A stretch of 64,000 bases of DNA from Amycolatopsis tolypomycina (GTDB taxonomy: Bacteria > Actinomycetota > Actinomycetes > Mycobacteriales > Pseudonocardiaceae). A program made the translations under genes and the position numbers. The notes under the pieces are model-generated. The model was given only the letters and a program-made list of their open reading frames with translations. It searched no databases and was not told the DNA's origin. The stretch is from positions 372,001 to 436,000 of the forward strand of contig NZ_FNSO01000004.1 of the NCBI RefSeq assembly GCF_900105945.1, in the 5' to 3' direction. This document shows, piece by piece, positions 54,072 to 62,978 of this stretch (position 1 is its first letter; every line of letters begins with the position of its first letter).

Positions 54072-55217
54072 ATGCACGTCACGATCATCGGCGCCGGTCT
54101 CGGCGGCCTCACCCTCGCCCGCGTCCTGCACGTCCACGGCATCCCGGCCACGGTGTACGAGGCCGAGGCCTCGCCGACGGCCCGGACGCAGGGCGGGATG
54201 CTCGACATCCACGACTACAACGGGCAACTCGCCGTCGAGGCGGCCGGGCTGACGGCCGGGTTCCGCGACCTGATCCTCGAAGGCAGGCAGGCGATGCGGG
54301 TCCTCGACCGGCACGGGACCGTGCTGGCCGAGAAGACCGACGACGGCACGGGCGGCCGCCCGGAAGTGCAGCGCGCCGCACTGCGGGAGATGCTGCTCGA
54401 CGCGCTGCCGGCCGGCACTGTCCACTGGGGACACAAAGTGTCCGCGGCGCGCGCCATCGGCGACGGCCGCCACGAGGTCGTCTTCGCCGACGGCCGCACC
54501 GTCACCACCGATCTCCTGGTCGGCGCGGACGGCGCCTGGTCGAGGGTCCGGCCGCTGCTCACCGGCGCCGTGCCCGAGTACGTCGGCGAAGCCTTCGTCG
54601 AGATCTACCTGTACGACGCCGACACCCGGCACCCCGCCGCCGCGAAGGCGGTGGGCGGCGGCTCGCTGATGGTGCCGTCGATCGGCAAGGGCATCCACGC
54701 CCACCGGGAAAGCGGCGACACGCTGCACACCTACGTGTCGCTCACCCGGCCGCTCGACTGGTTCGACGCGATCGACTTCACCGATCCCGCCGCGGCCACC
54801 GCGCGGGTCGCGGCCGAGTTCGAGGGCTGGGCACCGGAACTCACCGCGCTCATCACCGACGGCGACACCCCGCCGGTCCTGCGTCCCCACTACACCCTGC
54901 CGGTGGGGCACCGGTGGGCGCGGGTGCCCGGGGTGACACTGGTCGGCGACGCGGCCCACCTCATGCCGGCCAACGGCGAAGGCGCCAACCTCGCCATGCT
55001 CGACGGTGCCGAGCTCGCCCTCGCCCTCGCCGCGCACCCCGGCGACGCCGAAACCGCGCTCGCGGAGTACGAGGAAGCCATGTTCCCGCGCGCCGCCAAG
55101 GTCGGCGCCGAAGGGATGAAGTTCGACGAGCTCCTCGCCGGGGTCGGGGAGGACGACGTCCCGCGGGTGCTGCTCGAGGTGTTCGAGGAGTTCACCGGCG
55201 CCGTGCGGGAGTCCTAG
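54072..55217 (+). CDS. FAD-dependent monooxygenase, Tet(X)-like
   Basis: 381 aa, ATG after AAGGAG. FAD motif IIGAGLGGLTLARVL (5-19), GD motif TLVGDAAHLMPANGEGANLA near the C-terminus and LLVGADGAWSRVRP in the middle. The segment TQGGMLDIHDYNGQLA and the following VLDRHG... GRPEVQRAALREMLLDAL match the Tet(X) tetracycline-monooxygenase group closely, although the group also has members with other substrates. It may inactivate a polyketide antibiotic or act on an endogenous compound. Convergent with the GT-C-like gene. Confidence 0.85.
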   Translation: MHVTIIGAGLGGLTLARVLHVHGIPATVYEAEASPTARTQGGMLDIHDYNGQLAVEAAGLTAGFRDLILEGRQAMRVLDRHGTVLAEKTDDGTGGRPEVQRAALREMLLDALPAGTVHWGHKVSAARAIGDGRHEVVFADGRTVTTDLLVGADGAWSRVRPLLTGAVPEYVGEAFVEIYLYDADTRHPAAAKAVGGGSLMVPSIGKGIHAHRESGDTLHTYVSLTRPLDWFDAIDFTDPAAATARVAAEFEGWAPELTALITDGDTPPVLRPHYTLPVGHRWARVPGVTLVGDAAHLMPANGEGANLAMLDGAELALALAAHPGDAETALAEYEEAMFPRAAKVGAEGMKFDELLAGVGEDDVPRVLLEVFEEFTGAVRES

Positions 55218-56992
55218 GGGGCGTATTTCCCGACGAAGCTGCCGCACGTCACGGTGCGGCCCGTGAGCCGGGCCTGGATCGCCTTTTCCAGGCCGAGGTA
55301 GTCGAACACCGGCGTGTCGGCCGGGATCGACTCCGGCACCGGGCCGCCCGTGGCGAGCTCCCGGAACGCGTCCGTCTCGAACAGGACCAGGTAGCCGCCT
55401 TCGCGGCTCAGCGCGTCCGCCGTCGCGAGCATGCGCTCGGGCGCGTCGCCGACGATCTCCAGCGGCAGCGGCCATTCGAGGGGGAACGGGTTGCGCAGGC
55501 CGAACGCGGGGTAGGCGAACGGGCTGTCCGGCAGGATCGCCGTCCGCGCGGCCGGGAAGCGGTCGAGGCAGTCGCGGATCTGCCGGACGAACGTGTACGT
55601 GGACGGGTTCGTGCGGATACCCGACATCGCCGGGGTCACCGTCCCGAGGTCCTCGGTCAGCCGGTCGTGCCCGAGGTCGAGGTAGGCGGCCTGGTCGTGG
55701 CGCGCGACGACGACCCAGCCGCACACCGCCACCGCCGTGAGGCCGGCCGTCGCCGTCACCCAGCGCCGGACCGGCCGCGGCCCGGGCGGGACCAGCTCGC
55801 CCAGCAGCAGCAACGCCGTCAGGGCCAGGGTGCCGCTGAGCAGGGTCGGCGTGTCGTTGCCCCAGGACAGGCTGGTCATGAACCCGGTGGCGAGCACGAG
55901 CAGCCCCGCCCACGGCACCTTCCGCCGCACGGTCGCGTTCACCGCCACGCCGACCGCGACGATCCACCACAGGACGTCCGCCCAGCGCGTGGAGCCGGTG
56001 AACCGGCCGTCGACGACGGTCCAGACCACGGCGGCGGCACCGGCGAGCACGAGCACCCACGACGCCACCCGCCGGACCACGCCCAGCCTGTCACCGGGCA
56101 GCCGGACGGCCAGCAGCACCACGGCGATCGCGGCGAAGAAGACCAGCTCGCGCACCGGCGGCCTGGTCAGCACCTCCGGGTCGTCGAGCCACAGCCCGAG
56201 CAGCCGCTCGCCGTACGCGGGCGCGCCGCCGGTGAGCTGCTCGACCATCGTGCCGAAGCCGCCGCCGAGGCTCACCCACGTCACGTAGGCCAGCCCGGGC
56301 GCGCCGAGCGCGAGCAGGTCGAGGACCAGCCGGACCACCCGGCGCGTGCCCGCCCGCGTCGCCGGGTGCAGCAGCAGCCAGAACAGGCCGATCACCGGGG
56401 CGAGCACGAAGCTCTGCTTGACGAGCACCGCGCAGCCGAGCAGCAGCAGCCCACCGCGGCGGGCGAGGGCGCGCTCGCCGCGCAGGCCCGCGTCCAGTGC
56501 CCAGGCACCGCACGCGGTGAGCGCGATGCCGTCCACGGTGTGCCAGGCCATCAGCGGGAAGGCGTTGAGGTTGATCAGCGCCGCGGCCGCGACCAGTGCC
56601 GTCATCCCCGGTCCCCAGTCGAGCACCCGGCGCCGGGTGACCAGCGCGGCGAAGGCGATGGTGGCCACGGTGATCTCGATCATGGCCAGGAAGCTGGAGC
56701 CGAAGAACAGCGGCATCGGCAGCGCGAAGTCGGCGACGTGCAGCACCGCGGACCCCAGCGGGCGCGCGGAGATGATGTCGGCGTGCGGGACTTCGCCGTG
56801 CAGCACGCGCCACGCCTGGGCGAGGATGAAGCCCTGGTCGGAGGGGTGGAAGCCGAAGCGGCCGACGCGGAGTTCGGTGGCCAGCGCGAGCACCAGCACC
56901 CAGCCCACGTGGATGCCAAGGCGCAGCAACGGCCGGGACTTTTTCGCGGGAGCCGGTGTCGCGGCGACGCGCGCAGGACTCGCCACGTCCAC
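55214..56992 (-). CDS. Polytopic membrane protein, GT-C glycosyltransferase-like
   Basis: 592 aa with about ten to twelve membrane helices over residues 25-450 and a C-terminal extracytoplasmic domain of about 150 residues with two Cys (RDCLDRF, VTCGSF). The first external loop, FGFHPSDQGFILAQAWRVLHG, carries an Asp typical of GT-C enzymes that use polyprenyl-linked sugars (ArnT/PMT type), and WHTVDGIAL follows. The likely role is sugar or mannose transfer to lipids or proteins at the cell surface, by fold only. Overlaps the convergent monooxygenase gene by 4 bp. Confidence 0.75.
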   Translation of the reverse strand: MDVASPARVAATPAPAKKSRPLLRLGIHVGWVLVLALATELRVGRFGFHPSDQGFILAQAWRVLHGEVPHADIISARPLGSAVLHVADFALPMPLFFGSSFLAMIEITVATIAFAALVTRRRVLDWGPGMTALVAAAALINLNAFPLMAWHTVDGIALTACGAWALDAGLRGERALARRGGLLLLGCAVLVKQSFVLAPVIGLFWLLLHPATRAGTRRVVRLVLDLLALGAPGLAYVTWVSLGGGFGTMVEQLTGGAPAYGERLLGLWLDDPEVLTRPPVRELVFFAAIAVVLLAVRLPGDRLGVVRRVASWVLVLAGAAAVVWTVVDGRFTGSTRWADVLWWIVAVGVAVNATVRRKVPWAGLLVLATGFMTSLSWGNDTPTLLSGTLALTALLLLGELVPPGPRPVRRWVTATAGLTAVAVCGWVVVARHDQAAYLDLGHDRLTEDLGTVTPAMSGIRTNPSTYTFVRQIRDCLDRFPAARTAILPDSPFAYPAFGLRNPFPLEWPLPLEIVGDAPERMLATADALSREGGYLVLFETDAFRELATGGPVPESIPADTPVFDYLGLEKAIQARLTGRTVTCGSFVGKYAP

Positions 56993-57248
56993 GCCGCGCC
57001 CGCCTTCCGCTCCCGATCACACCCGGGATCGATGGTAGCGGCCGGGGTGTGCTCCGGCGTGCACGCCACCACCGGGACCGGCCGCGGGAGACCCCGGAAA
57101 CCGGGGCCGGACCCGGCCCGGCCCCGGCCGGACGTCACCGGCGGGTGCGCCTCGCCGTCCCGATCGCGGCTGTCTGGTCGCTCACGGCGCGGCTGTGCGC
57201 AGTGCTGTTTTCCGGCATTCCGAACTCCCCAGTTGGTTCCCCAGTGGC

Positions 57249-57270
57249 GTCCCGTACGGGTGTACGGGAC
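57249..57270. promoter_or_regulatory. Palindrome in the 56993-57371 gap
   Basis: GTCCCGTAC (57249-57257) / GTACGGGAC (57262-57270) with a 4-bp centre. It lies 256 bp before the GT-C-like gene and 102 bp beyond the end of the acyl reductase gene. It could be an operator or part of a terminator. I see no gene in the rest of this 379-bp gap. Confidence 0.5.
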
Positions 57271-57371
57271 TCGCGCGAGGGTAGAAGTACCGTCGCGCAC
57301 GTGCCACCGTTTCGCCGGAATTCGCGGGAATGAGGCACGGCGGCGCCGGATGGGGCGGGTCGCCGGGGGGT

Positions 57372-59351
57372 TCAGGCCCGGCGGCGCCAGACGAGCCGGG
57401 TCACCGCCGCCGCGATCGACGCCGGTGCTGATCGCCGGGGCAGCTCGCGGGCCTCGGGTGCGGACTCCGGCATCGCGCGGTAGGCCAGGTGCGCGGCGAA
57501 ACGGGCGAGCTTCGGCGCGGTGAGCGTCGCCAGCTCGGCGGCGCGGCCTTCGGGGAGGCTCAGGATCTCCGGCCGCTCCTCGCACGCCTTCACCACCAGC
57601 GCCGCGGCGCGTTCCGGGCTGCTGGACGGGATTCCGCGGTAGCCGGTCGGGGCGATCATCGGCGTCCGCACCAGTGGCATCCGCACCGACGTGAACGTGA
57701 CGCCGTCCGAGAGCGTCTCCCGCCCGGCCGTCAGCCCGAACTCCTCCAAGGCCGCCTTCGACGCCAGGTACGCCGAGAAGCGCGGGGTGTCGGTCTGCAG
57801 GCCCTGGGTGGTCACGTTGACGACGTGGCCGAACCGCCGTGCGGCCATCGACGGCAGGAAGCCGAGGATCAGCCGCACCGGGCCGAAGTAGTTGATCGCC
57901 ATCGTGCGCTCGAAGTCGTGGAACCGCTGCGTGGACAGCGAAACCGAGCGCCGGATCGACCGGCCGGCGTTGTTCACCAGCACGTCCACCGCGCCGTGGT
58001 CGCCGAGCACGTCCTTGACCAGTGCGTCGACGGCGTCGCCGTCGGTGAGGTCGCACGGGTACGCCGCGGCCGTGCCGCCCGCCGCGGCGATCTCCGCGCG
58101 CACCTCTTCGAGCTCGGCAGCCCGGCGAGCCACGAGGATCACCTTCGCGCCCTTGCGCGCCACCGCGAGCGCCGAGGCCCGGCCGATCCCGGACGACGCG
58201 CCGGTGATCAGCACCGTCCGCCCGGCCAGGCCGTGGGTGCGGCGGGCGCGGTCCGGGTCGAGGTGTGCCCGCCAGTACCGGTGGAGCGGCGCGGCGTAGT
58301 CCCGCAGTTCGGGGAGCTCGATACCGCTGCCGAACAACGCCGTCGTGGTGCGGGCGGTGTCGAACTCGACGTCCATGGTCAGGTGCGGCAGCACGGCCAG
58401 GGGGATGCCGAGCTCCTCGAGGACGGCCGCGCGGGCGCCCCGGCCGCCGGGCACGCGGTCGATCCCCGCCGCGGCCGCGTGCGCGAGCCGGGTGCCCGCG
58501 CGCCGGACGACGCCGGACGGCTTGGCCGGCAGCACCGCCCGGATCGTCGGCCCGCCCGCGGCCCGCGCGAAGGCGTTGTAGACGGAGTTCAGCGACTGCG
58601 GGCGCGCGGCGGCGAGGTGGTAGGTCGTCCCCGAGGGCGCGTCCCGGTGCATGAGGTACGCGAGAGCCTCGACGACGTAGTCGACCGGCACCAGGTTCGT
58701 CGCGCCCAGGTCGGGCGCGGCCAGCGGGAGGCGCCGGGGCAGCGCCGCCAGCCGCGAGATCGCGGGCAGGAAGTAGTAGGGCCCGTCGACCTTGTCCATC
58801 TCGCCGGTGCGCGAGTCGCCGACGACGGCCGAGGGCCGGTAGACGCGGAAGGGCAGCGACTGCTCGCGCACGAGCTTCTCGGCCTGGAACTTCGTCGCGT
58901 GGTACGGCGAGCCGAAGCGCTGGCCGAGGTCGAAGTCGGTTTCGGTGAACCGCCCGGCGTGGTCGCCGGCCACGGCGATCGACGACACGTGGTGCACCAG
59001 CCCGGCCCGCGCCGCGGCGGCGAAGGCCAGCAGGTGCCGGGTGCCTTCGACGTTGGCGCGCCGGTTGGCGTCCTCGTCGGCGGTCAGGTCGTAGATCGCG
59101 CCCAGGTGGACGACGTGGTCGAGGTGGGGGAGCTCGGCGGGGTCGGCGCCGAGCCGCGGTTCGGCGAGGTCGCCGACCACCGGGTGCAGCTTGTCCGAGC
59201 CCGGCCAGTCACGCGCCAGGCCGGCCAGGCGCTCGCGGGACGTCTCCCGCACCAGCGCGTACACCGCGGACGTCTCCGGCCGCTCCAGCAGCCGCGCGAC
59301 CAGGCGTTTTCCGATGAAGCCCGTTGCGCCCGTCACGAAGTAGGTCGTCAT
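57372..59351 (-). CDS. Two-domain fatty acyl-CoA reductase/SDR protein
   Basis: 659 aa. An N-terminal extended SDR of the fatty acyl reductase type (about 1-365): TGATGFIG (7-14), VSSIAVAGDH, YxxxK in YHATK (about 150) and NLVPVDYVVEALAYL. A C-terminal classical SDR (about 375-600): TGASSGIG, NNAGRSI, YLASKAALEEFG. The architecture matches mycobacterial AcrA1-like acyl-CoA reductases, which reduce long-chain acyl-CoA to aldehyde or alcohol for waxes and lipids. The gene stands alone behind a palindromic promoter. Confidence 0.87.
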   Translation of the reverse strand: MTTYFVTGATGFIGKRLVARLLERPETSAVYALVRETSRERLAGLARDWPGSDKLHPVVGDLAEPRLGADPAELPHLDHVVHLGAIYDLTADEDANRRANVEGTRHLLAFAAAARAGLVHHVSSIAVAGDHAGRFTETDFDLGQRFGSPYHATKFQAEKLVREQSLPFRVYRPSAVVGDSRTGEMDKVDGPYYFLPAISRLAALPRRLPLAAPDLGATNLVPVDYVVEALAYLMHRDAPSGTTYHLAAARPQSLNSVYNAFARAAGGPTIRAVLPAKPSGVVRRAGTRLAHAAAAGIDRVPGGRGARAAVLEELGIPLAVLPHLTMDVEFDTARTTTALFGSGIELPELRDYAAPLHRYWRAHLDPDRARRTHGLAGRTVLITGASSGIGRASALAVARKGAKVILVARRAAELEEVRAEIAAAGGTAAAYPCDLTDGDAVDALVKDVLGDHGAVDVLVNNAGRSIRRSVSLSTQRFHDFERTMAINYFGPVRLILGFLPSMAARRFGHVVNVTTQGLQTDTPRFSAYLASKAALEEFGLTAGRETLSDGVTFTSVRMPLVRTPMIAPTGYRGIPSSSPERAAALVVKACEERPEILSLPEGRAAELATLTAPKLARFAAHLAYRAMPESAPEARELPRRSAPASIAAAVTRLVWRRRA

Positions 59352-59375
59352 GGCCGGTCCCTTCCGTCGGGCCCG

Positions 59376-59398
59376 ACTCTAACCTACTGAAAAGTAGG
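59376..59398 (-). promoter_or_regulatory. Promoter and operator of the acyl reductase gene
   Basis: CCTACT (59383-59388) / AGTAGG (59393-59398) with a 4-bp centre lies just upstream of a minus-strand -10 TAGAGT (59376-59381), about 25 bp before the ATG. Repressor binding here would cover the core promoter. Confidence 0.55.
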
Positions 59399-59409
59399 AA
59401 CGGTAGTTG

Positions 59410-59610
59410 TCAGTGTTCTTCTTCGTCCGCCGTCGCCACGACGGCGTCCCGCAGGGCGGCCCGCAGCCGTCCGACGTCGAGCGGCCCGAGCACCGCCGCT
59501 TCGCCCGGCGGCGCGACCAGCACCACCTTGTCGTTGCTGACGAACACCGTCACGTCCCTGCGCCTGCCTGCCAGATCCCGGCAGCCGATCGACCACTCGC
59601 CCCGACTCAT
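59410..59610 (-). CDS. Small protein of unknown function
   Basis: 66 aa from the ATG at 59610 (MSRGEWSIGCRDLAGRRRDV). A mixed beta/alpha small domain with VTVFVSNDKVVLVAPPGEAAV and an acidic tail DEEEH. An upstream in-frame ATG (59694) would add a His/Arg-rich leader without a ribosome site. It is divergent from the ferredoxin reductase gene. No function is assigned. Confidence 0.65.
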   Translation of the reverse strand: MSRGEWSIGCRDLAGRRRDVTVFVSNDKVVLVAPPGEAAVLGPLDVGRLRAALRDAVVATADEEEH

Positions 59611-59817
59611 GGTCGCCGCCCTCGCTTCCTTGTCGTGGTCGTGCTCCGTGCGAGGGTGGGAGCGGACCCCGGCAAAGCTATGACGCGGGTTCACCCGATC
59701 TGCCTACTCGCGGGTTTTGTCTTGCGCTTTCCGGGTTTTCGGCGTAATTGCCGGGTCGTGCCGGGGCCGGTTCTCCAGTAGCGTCCGGATCAGCAGCCGT
59801 CTTGTGGGAGGTATGGG

Positions 59818-61041
59818 ATGTCGGAACCGCGGAAGATCGTCATCGTCGGTGCGGGCCTCGGTGGGGCATCCGCGGCGGCCGCGGTGCGAGAACGCGGTTA
59901 CAGCGGCGAAATCCTGTTGCTGGGGTCGGATCCGCACCGCCCGTACGAGCTGCCGCCGCTGTCGAAGGGCGTGTTGCTGGGCAACGCCGACGAGCCCGAC
60001 TGGGTGCACGAAGAGAAGTTCTACGCCGAGAAGGACATCAGCTTCGCCTCCGGCGTCACGGCGACCCGGATCGAGCTCGGCGCCCGGCAGGTCCTCGACG
60101 ACGCCGGCGGCGAGCACCCGTACGACCGGCTGGTGCTGGCGACCGGCTCGAGCCCGCGCCGGCTCCCGGTGCCCGGCGGCGACCTGCCCGGGCTGTACAC
60201 GCTGCGCACCCTCGACGACGCGCTCAAGCTGCGTTCGGCGTTCGCGGCGGCGGAGCGCGTGCTGATCGTCGGCGCGGGCTGGATCGGCTGCGAAGCGGCC
60301 GCGGCGGCCCGGACGCACAACGCGGAGGTGACGGTCGTCGACCCGGTACCGGTGCCCCTGGCGAACGTGGTCGGCGAAACGGTCGGCGGCGTGTTCCGCG
60401 ACCTGCACGTTTCGAACGGGGTGAACTACCGCCTGGGCGAGCAGGTCGCGGAGATCACGGGCGGCCCGGACGGCGTCCGCGGCGTGCGTCTCGGCAACGG
60501 CGACGAGATCACCGCGGACGTGGTGCTGATCGCGGTCGGCGCGGCCCCGCGGGTGGAGCTGGCCCACGCGGCGGGCCTGGAGCTCGCCGACGACGGCGGG
60601 GTGGCCGTGGACGCGGGCCTCCGCACGGCGGCCCCGGACGTCTACGCGGTGGGCGACATCGCGGCCCACTTCCACCCGAAGTACGGCCGCCGCATCCGCG
60701 TCGAGCACTGGGCGAACGCGAAGGACCAGGGCGCGCACGTGGCGCGGAACCTGCTGGGGGAGAACGAGCCCTTCCTGGCCTCGCCGTACTTCTTCACCGA
60801 CCAGTACGACCTCGGCTGCGAGTACCGCGGCCTCGCGGACCCGGCGACGGACGAACTGGTGGTCCGCGGCGACCTGGCCGCCCGCGAGTTCACGGCGTTC
60901 TGGCTCCGCGACGGCGAAGTGGCGGCCGCGATGAACGTGAACATGTGGGACGACGGGGACGCGCTGGGCGCACTGGTCGACGGCCGCGCGAAGGTGACGG
61001 CGGACCAGCTCAGGACGGCGGACCTGGCGTCGCTCACCTGA
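59818..61041 (+). CDS. Ferredoxin reductase-type FAD oxidoreductase
   Basis: 407 aa. Two dinucleotide folds: FAD at IVIVGAGLGGASAAAAVRE (about 7-25) and NAD(P)H at VLIVGAGWIGCEAAA (about 147-161). YELPPLSKGVLLG and VYAVGDIAAHF are typical of BphA4/rhodocoxin reductase-like enzymes that pass electrons from NADH to ferredoxins for cytochrome P450s or oxygenases. No ferredoxin or P450 gene is adjacent. It overlaps the convergent MerR gene by 8 bp. Confidence 0.92.
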   Translation: MSEPRKIVIVGAGLGGASAAAAVRERGYSGEILLLGSDPHRPYELPPLSKGVLLGNADEPDWVHEEKFYAEKDISFASGVTATRIELGARQVLDDAGGEHPYDRLVLATGSSPRRLPVPGGDLPGLYTLRTLDDALKLRSAFAAAERVLIVGAGWIGCEAAAAARTHNAEVTVVDPVPVPLANVVGETVGGVFRDLHVSNGVNYRLGEQVAEITGGPDGVRGVRLGNGDEITADVVLIAVGAAPRVELAHAAGLELADDGGVAVDAGLRTAAPDVYAVGDIAAHFHPKYGRRIRVEHWANAKDQGAHVARNLLGENEPFLASPYFFTDQYDLGCEYRGLADPATDELVVRGDLAAREFTAFWLRDGEVAAAMNVNMWDDGDALGALVDGRAKVTADQLRTADLASLT

Positions 61042-61753
61042 GGCGTTCGCGGAGCAGGGTGTCGAGCCGCCGCCAGGCTGGGGACGACGCGTTCACCGCA
61101 CCCTGCACCAGCGCCGGGATCGCCGAGCCCTCCTCGTACGCGGGCAGCTCTTCGCCGTAGCGCGCGCGAGTTGCCGAGACGAGCGTTCCGGCCAGCGCGT
61201 CGACGCGCGGATCGTGCGGGTCGAGGTCGTGCACCCGGTCGTACTCGAGGACCACGGCGAGCAGCGCCGGGTTGTCGAGCATGGCCGCCTGGTCGTGGAA
61301 GTTCCGGTGCGCGGTTTCGGGGTGGGTGGCGAACACGAGGAGCCACAGGTCGTTCTGCAGCGTCACCCAGCGTTCGCTGAACCCGAGCCCCGGCAGCCGG
61401 TCGAGGTACGCGACCACCTCGTCCGGCAGGGGCGACAACCGGCCGGACGCCAGCTGCCGCAGCCGGGACCGGGTGGCCTGCAGGCCGGCGATCCGCGCGG
61501 CGAGGTCGTCGTCGATCTGCCGGAGCGCGTCGGCGAGCCCGTTGCCGGAACGCAGTTCGCGGATCCGGGCCAAGGGGACGCCGGCCTCGGCGAGCGTGCG
61601 GATCTTGATCAGCTCGACGGCGTCGGCGGCACGGTAGCGGCGGTAGCCGGAACTGTCCCGCTCCGGCTCGGGGAGCAGGCCCTTCGCGTGGTAGACGCGG
61701 ATCGTCTTGGTCGTCACGCCGGCGTACCCCGCGAGCTGTCCGATGGTGAGCAC
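61034..61753 (-). CDS. MerR family transcriptional regulator
   Basis: 239 aa from the GTG at 61753 (VLTIGQLAGYAG). The MerR winged HTH (about 1-70, TTKTIRVYHAKGLLPEPERD, GYRRYRAADAVELIKI) is followed by a dimer helix and a 140-residue helical effector domain without metal-binding Cys, so an organic ligand is likely. A perfect MerR-type palindrome lies in the divergent gap before the 84-aa gene, which is its probable target. Confidence 0.88.
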   Translation of the reverse strand: MLTIGQLAGYAGVTTKTIRVYHAKGLLPEPERDSSGYRRYRAADAVELIKIRTLAEAGVPLARIRELRSGNGLADALRQIDDDLAARIAGLQATRSRLRQLASGRLSPLPDEVVAYLDRLPGLGFSERWVTLQNDLWLLVFATHPETAHRNFHDQAAMLDNPALLAVVLEYDRVHDLDPHDPRVDALAGTLVSATRARYGEELPAYEEGSAIPALVQGAVNASSPAWRRLDTLLRERLR

Positions 61754-61769
61754 CCGGCCATCGTCGCAC

Positions 61770-61798
61770 TTGACCTTGCCCCAGGGGCAAGGTTGCAT
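61770..61798 (+). promoter_or_regulatory. MerR-type promoter with a perfect operator
   Basis: ACCTTGCCCC (61773-61782), one central A, GGGGCAAGGT (61784-61793): a perfect 21-bp palindrome. A -35 TTGACC (61770-61775) overlaps its left end and a -10-like TTGCAT (61793-61798) its right end, so the operator fills the spacer as in MerR-controlled promoters. The 84-aa gene starts 10 bp downstream. Confidence 0.75.
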
Positions 61799-61807
61799 GC
61801 TGGCCCC

Positions 61808-62062
61808 ATGACCGACCACGAGACCCTGCGCGCGCTGGCCGACGAGGGCAACGAAACCGCGCTCGACCGGCTCGCCGACCTCGCCGACGCCCGCGGAGAC
61901 GTCGAGGAGCTGAGCGAGCTGCTGGACGAAGGCAGCGACCGGGCCGGGCAGCTGCTCACCCGGCGCGCGGTCGCCGCGAAGGACCTTCTGGAGCTGCAAC
62001 GCATCGCCGACGCCGGCCACGATCCGGCGGGCGACGAGCTGGAGCGCCTGCTCAGGAGGTAG
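61808..62062 (+). CDS. 84-aa helical repeat protein
   Basis: 84 aa, ATG. All helical with a repeated pattern: ALADEGNETALDRLADLADA, then GDVEELSELLDEGSDRAGQL, then DLLELQRIADAGHDPAGDEL. The pattern resembles short TPR/Sel1-like repeats, so it may be a protein-binding adaptor. It is the only target visible for the MerR promoter. The function is unknown. Confidence 0.78.
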   Translation: MTDHETLRALADEGNETALDRLADLADARGDVEELSELLDEGSDRAGQLLTRRAVAAKDLLELQRIADAGHDPAGDELERLLRR

Positions 62063-62108
62063 GGGGTTCGGGCGGCGGAGCCCCTGGCTCGGGGCGAGGC
62101 CCCAGATG

Positions 62109-62978
62109 TCACTGAGTGACTTCGCCGAGCCGGTACCGAGCGTAGGACCGGGCCGCTTCGCCGAGGCGCGTCGCGCCGGGGAAGGGGGCGGTAGCGGCCC
62201 GGTAACTCCACAGTCCGGCCACATAGCACGCGAACGCGGTGACAGCACTGTCCGACCGGGCCGGCCAGCCCGCCACGGTCTCCGCCCACGCCTCGGCCGC
62301 CGGCGGTTCGTGCCCGGCGGCGATCAACCGGACGACCAGGAAGGCGGTGTCCACCCAGCGTGCACCGGAGGCCGGTCGTCCCCAGTCGAGCACCCGGACC
62401 GATCCGGCGTCGTCGATCACGAGCTGGTGCTCGTGCAGGTCGGTGTGGAGCAGCGAGCCGCCGTGGACCAGGTCGGCTGCGGCGCCGGACCACTCGGTCA
62501 GCAGGTCGACGTCCCAGCCGGTAGCCGGGGCCAGGGCTGCCCAGCGGAGCCACCAGTCCGACACGCCCCAGCGTTCGCCGAGCGAGGGCGCGACTCCGCC
62601 GGGGAGTTCCCCTAATCCGGTGACGGTCGCCGCGACGACCTCCAGGTCCGCGGAGCCGGGTGACAGATCGGCCGGCCTGCCGTGAACGTACTCGAACCCG
62701 GCGACGAACCACCGGTCGTCCGCGTCCACATCCGCGCAGAACCGGACCTCCGGAGCGAAACCGGGTGCCAAGCCACTGGCAGCGACCTCGTTGCGAAGCC
62801 ACCGCATCTGGGGGCTCACCCCTCGAACGCCCTTCACGAAGACGTCGTCCTGGAACACAAGTGCCGTCGAGCAGTTCTGACCTTGCTCGACGTCGCGGAC
62901 GGCGGTGACCGGGCCGATGTGGCGCTGAACGGCGTCGCGGACCGCGTCCGGCAGGGCTGTCCAGGCGTATCGCTCCAT
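62109..62978 (-). CDS. Aminoglycoside phosphotransferase-fold protein
   Basis: 289 aa from the ATG at 62978, overlapping the preceding stop. APH/choline kinase fold: catalytic loop LLHTDLHEHQLVID (HxD with Gln in place of the usual Asn) and the metal-binding Asp in VRVLDWGRP, where DxD is replaced by DWG. The N-lobe has ALVFQDDVFVKGV with a Lys. The Asn to Gln change may reduce kinase activity. Members act on antibiotics, homoserine or other alcohols; the target here is unknown. Confidence 0.82.
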   Translation of the reverse strand: MERYAWTALPDAVRDAVQRHIGPVTAVRDVEQGQNCSTALVFQDDVFVKGVRGVSPQMRWLRNEVAASGLAPGFAPEVRFCADVDADDRWFVAGFEYVHGRPADLSPGSADLEVVAATVTGLGELPGGVAPSLGERWGVSDWWLRWAALAPATGWDVDLLTEWSGAAADLVHGGSLLHTDLHEHQLVIDDAGSVRVLDWGRPASGARWVDTAFLVVRLIAAGHEPPAAEAWAETVAGWPARSDSAVTAFACYVAGLWSYRAATAPFPGATRLGEAARSYARYRLGEVTQ

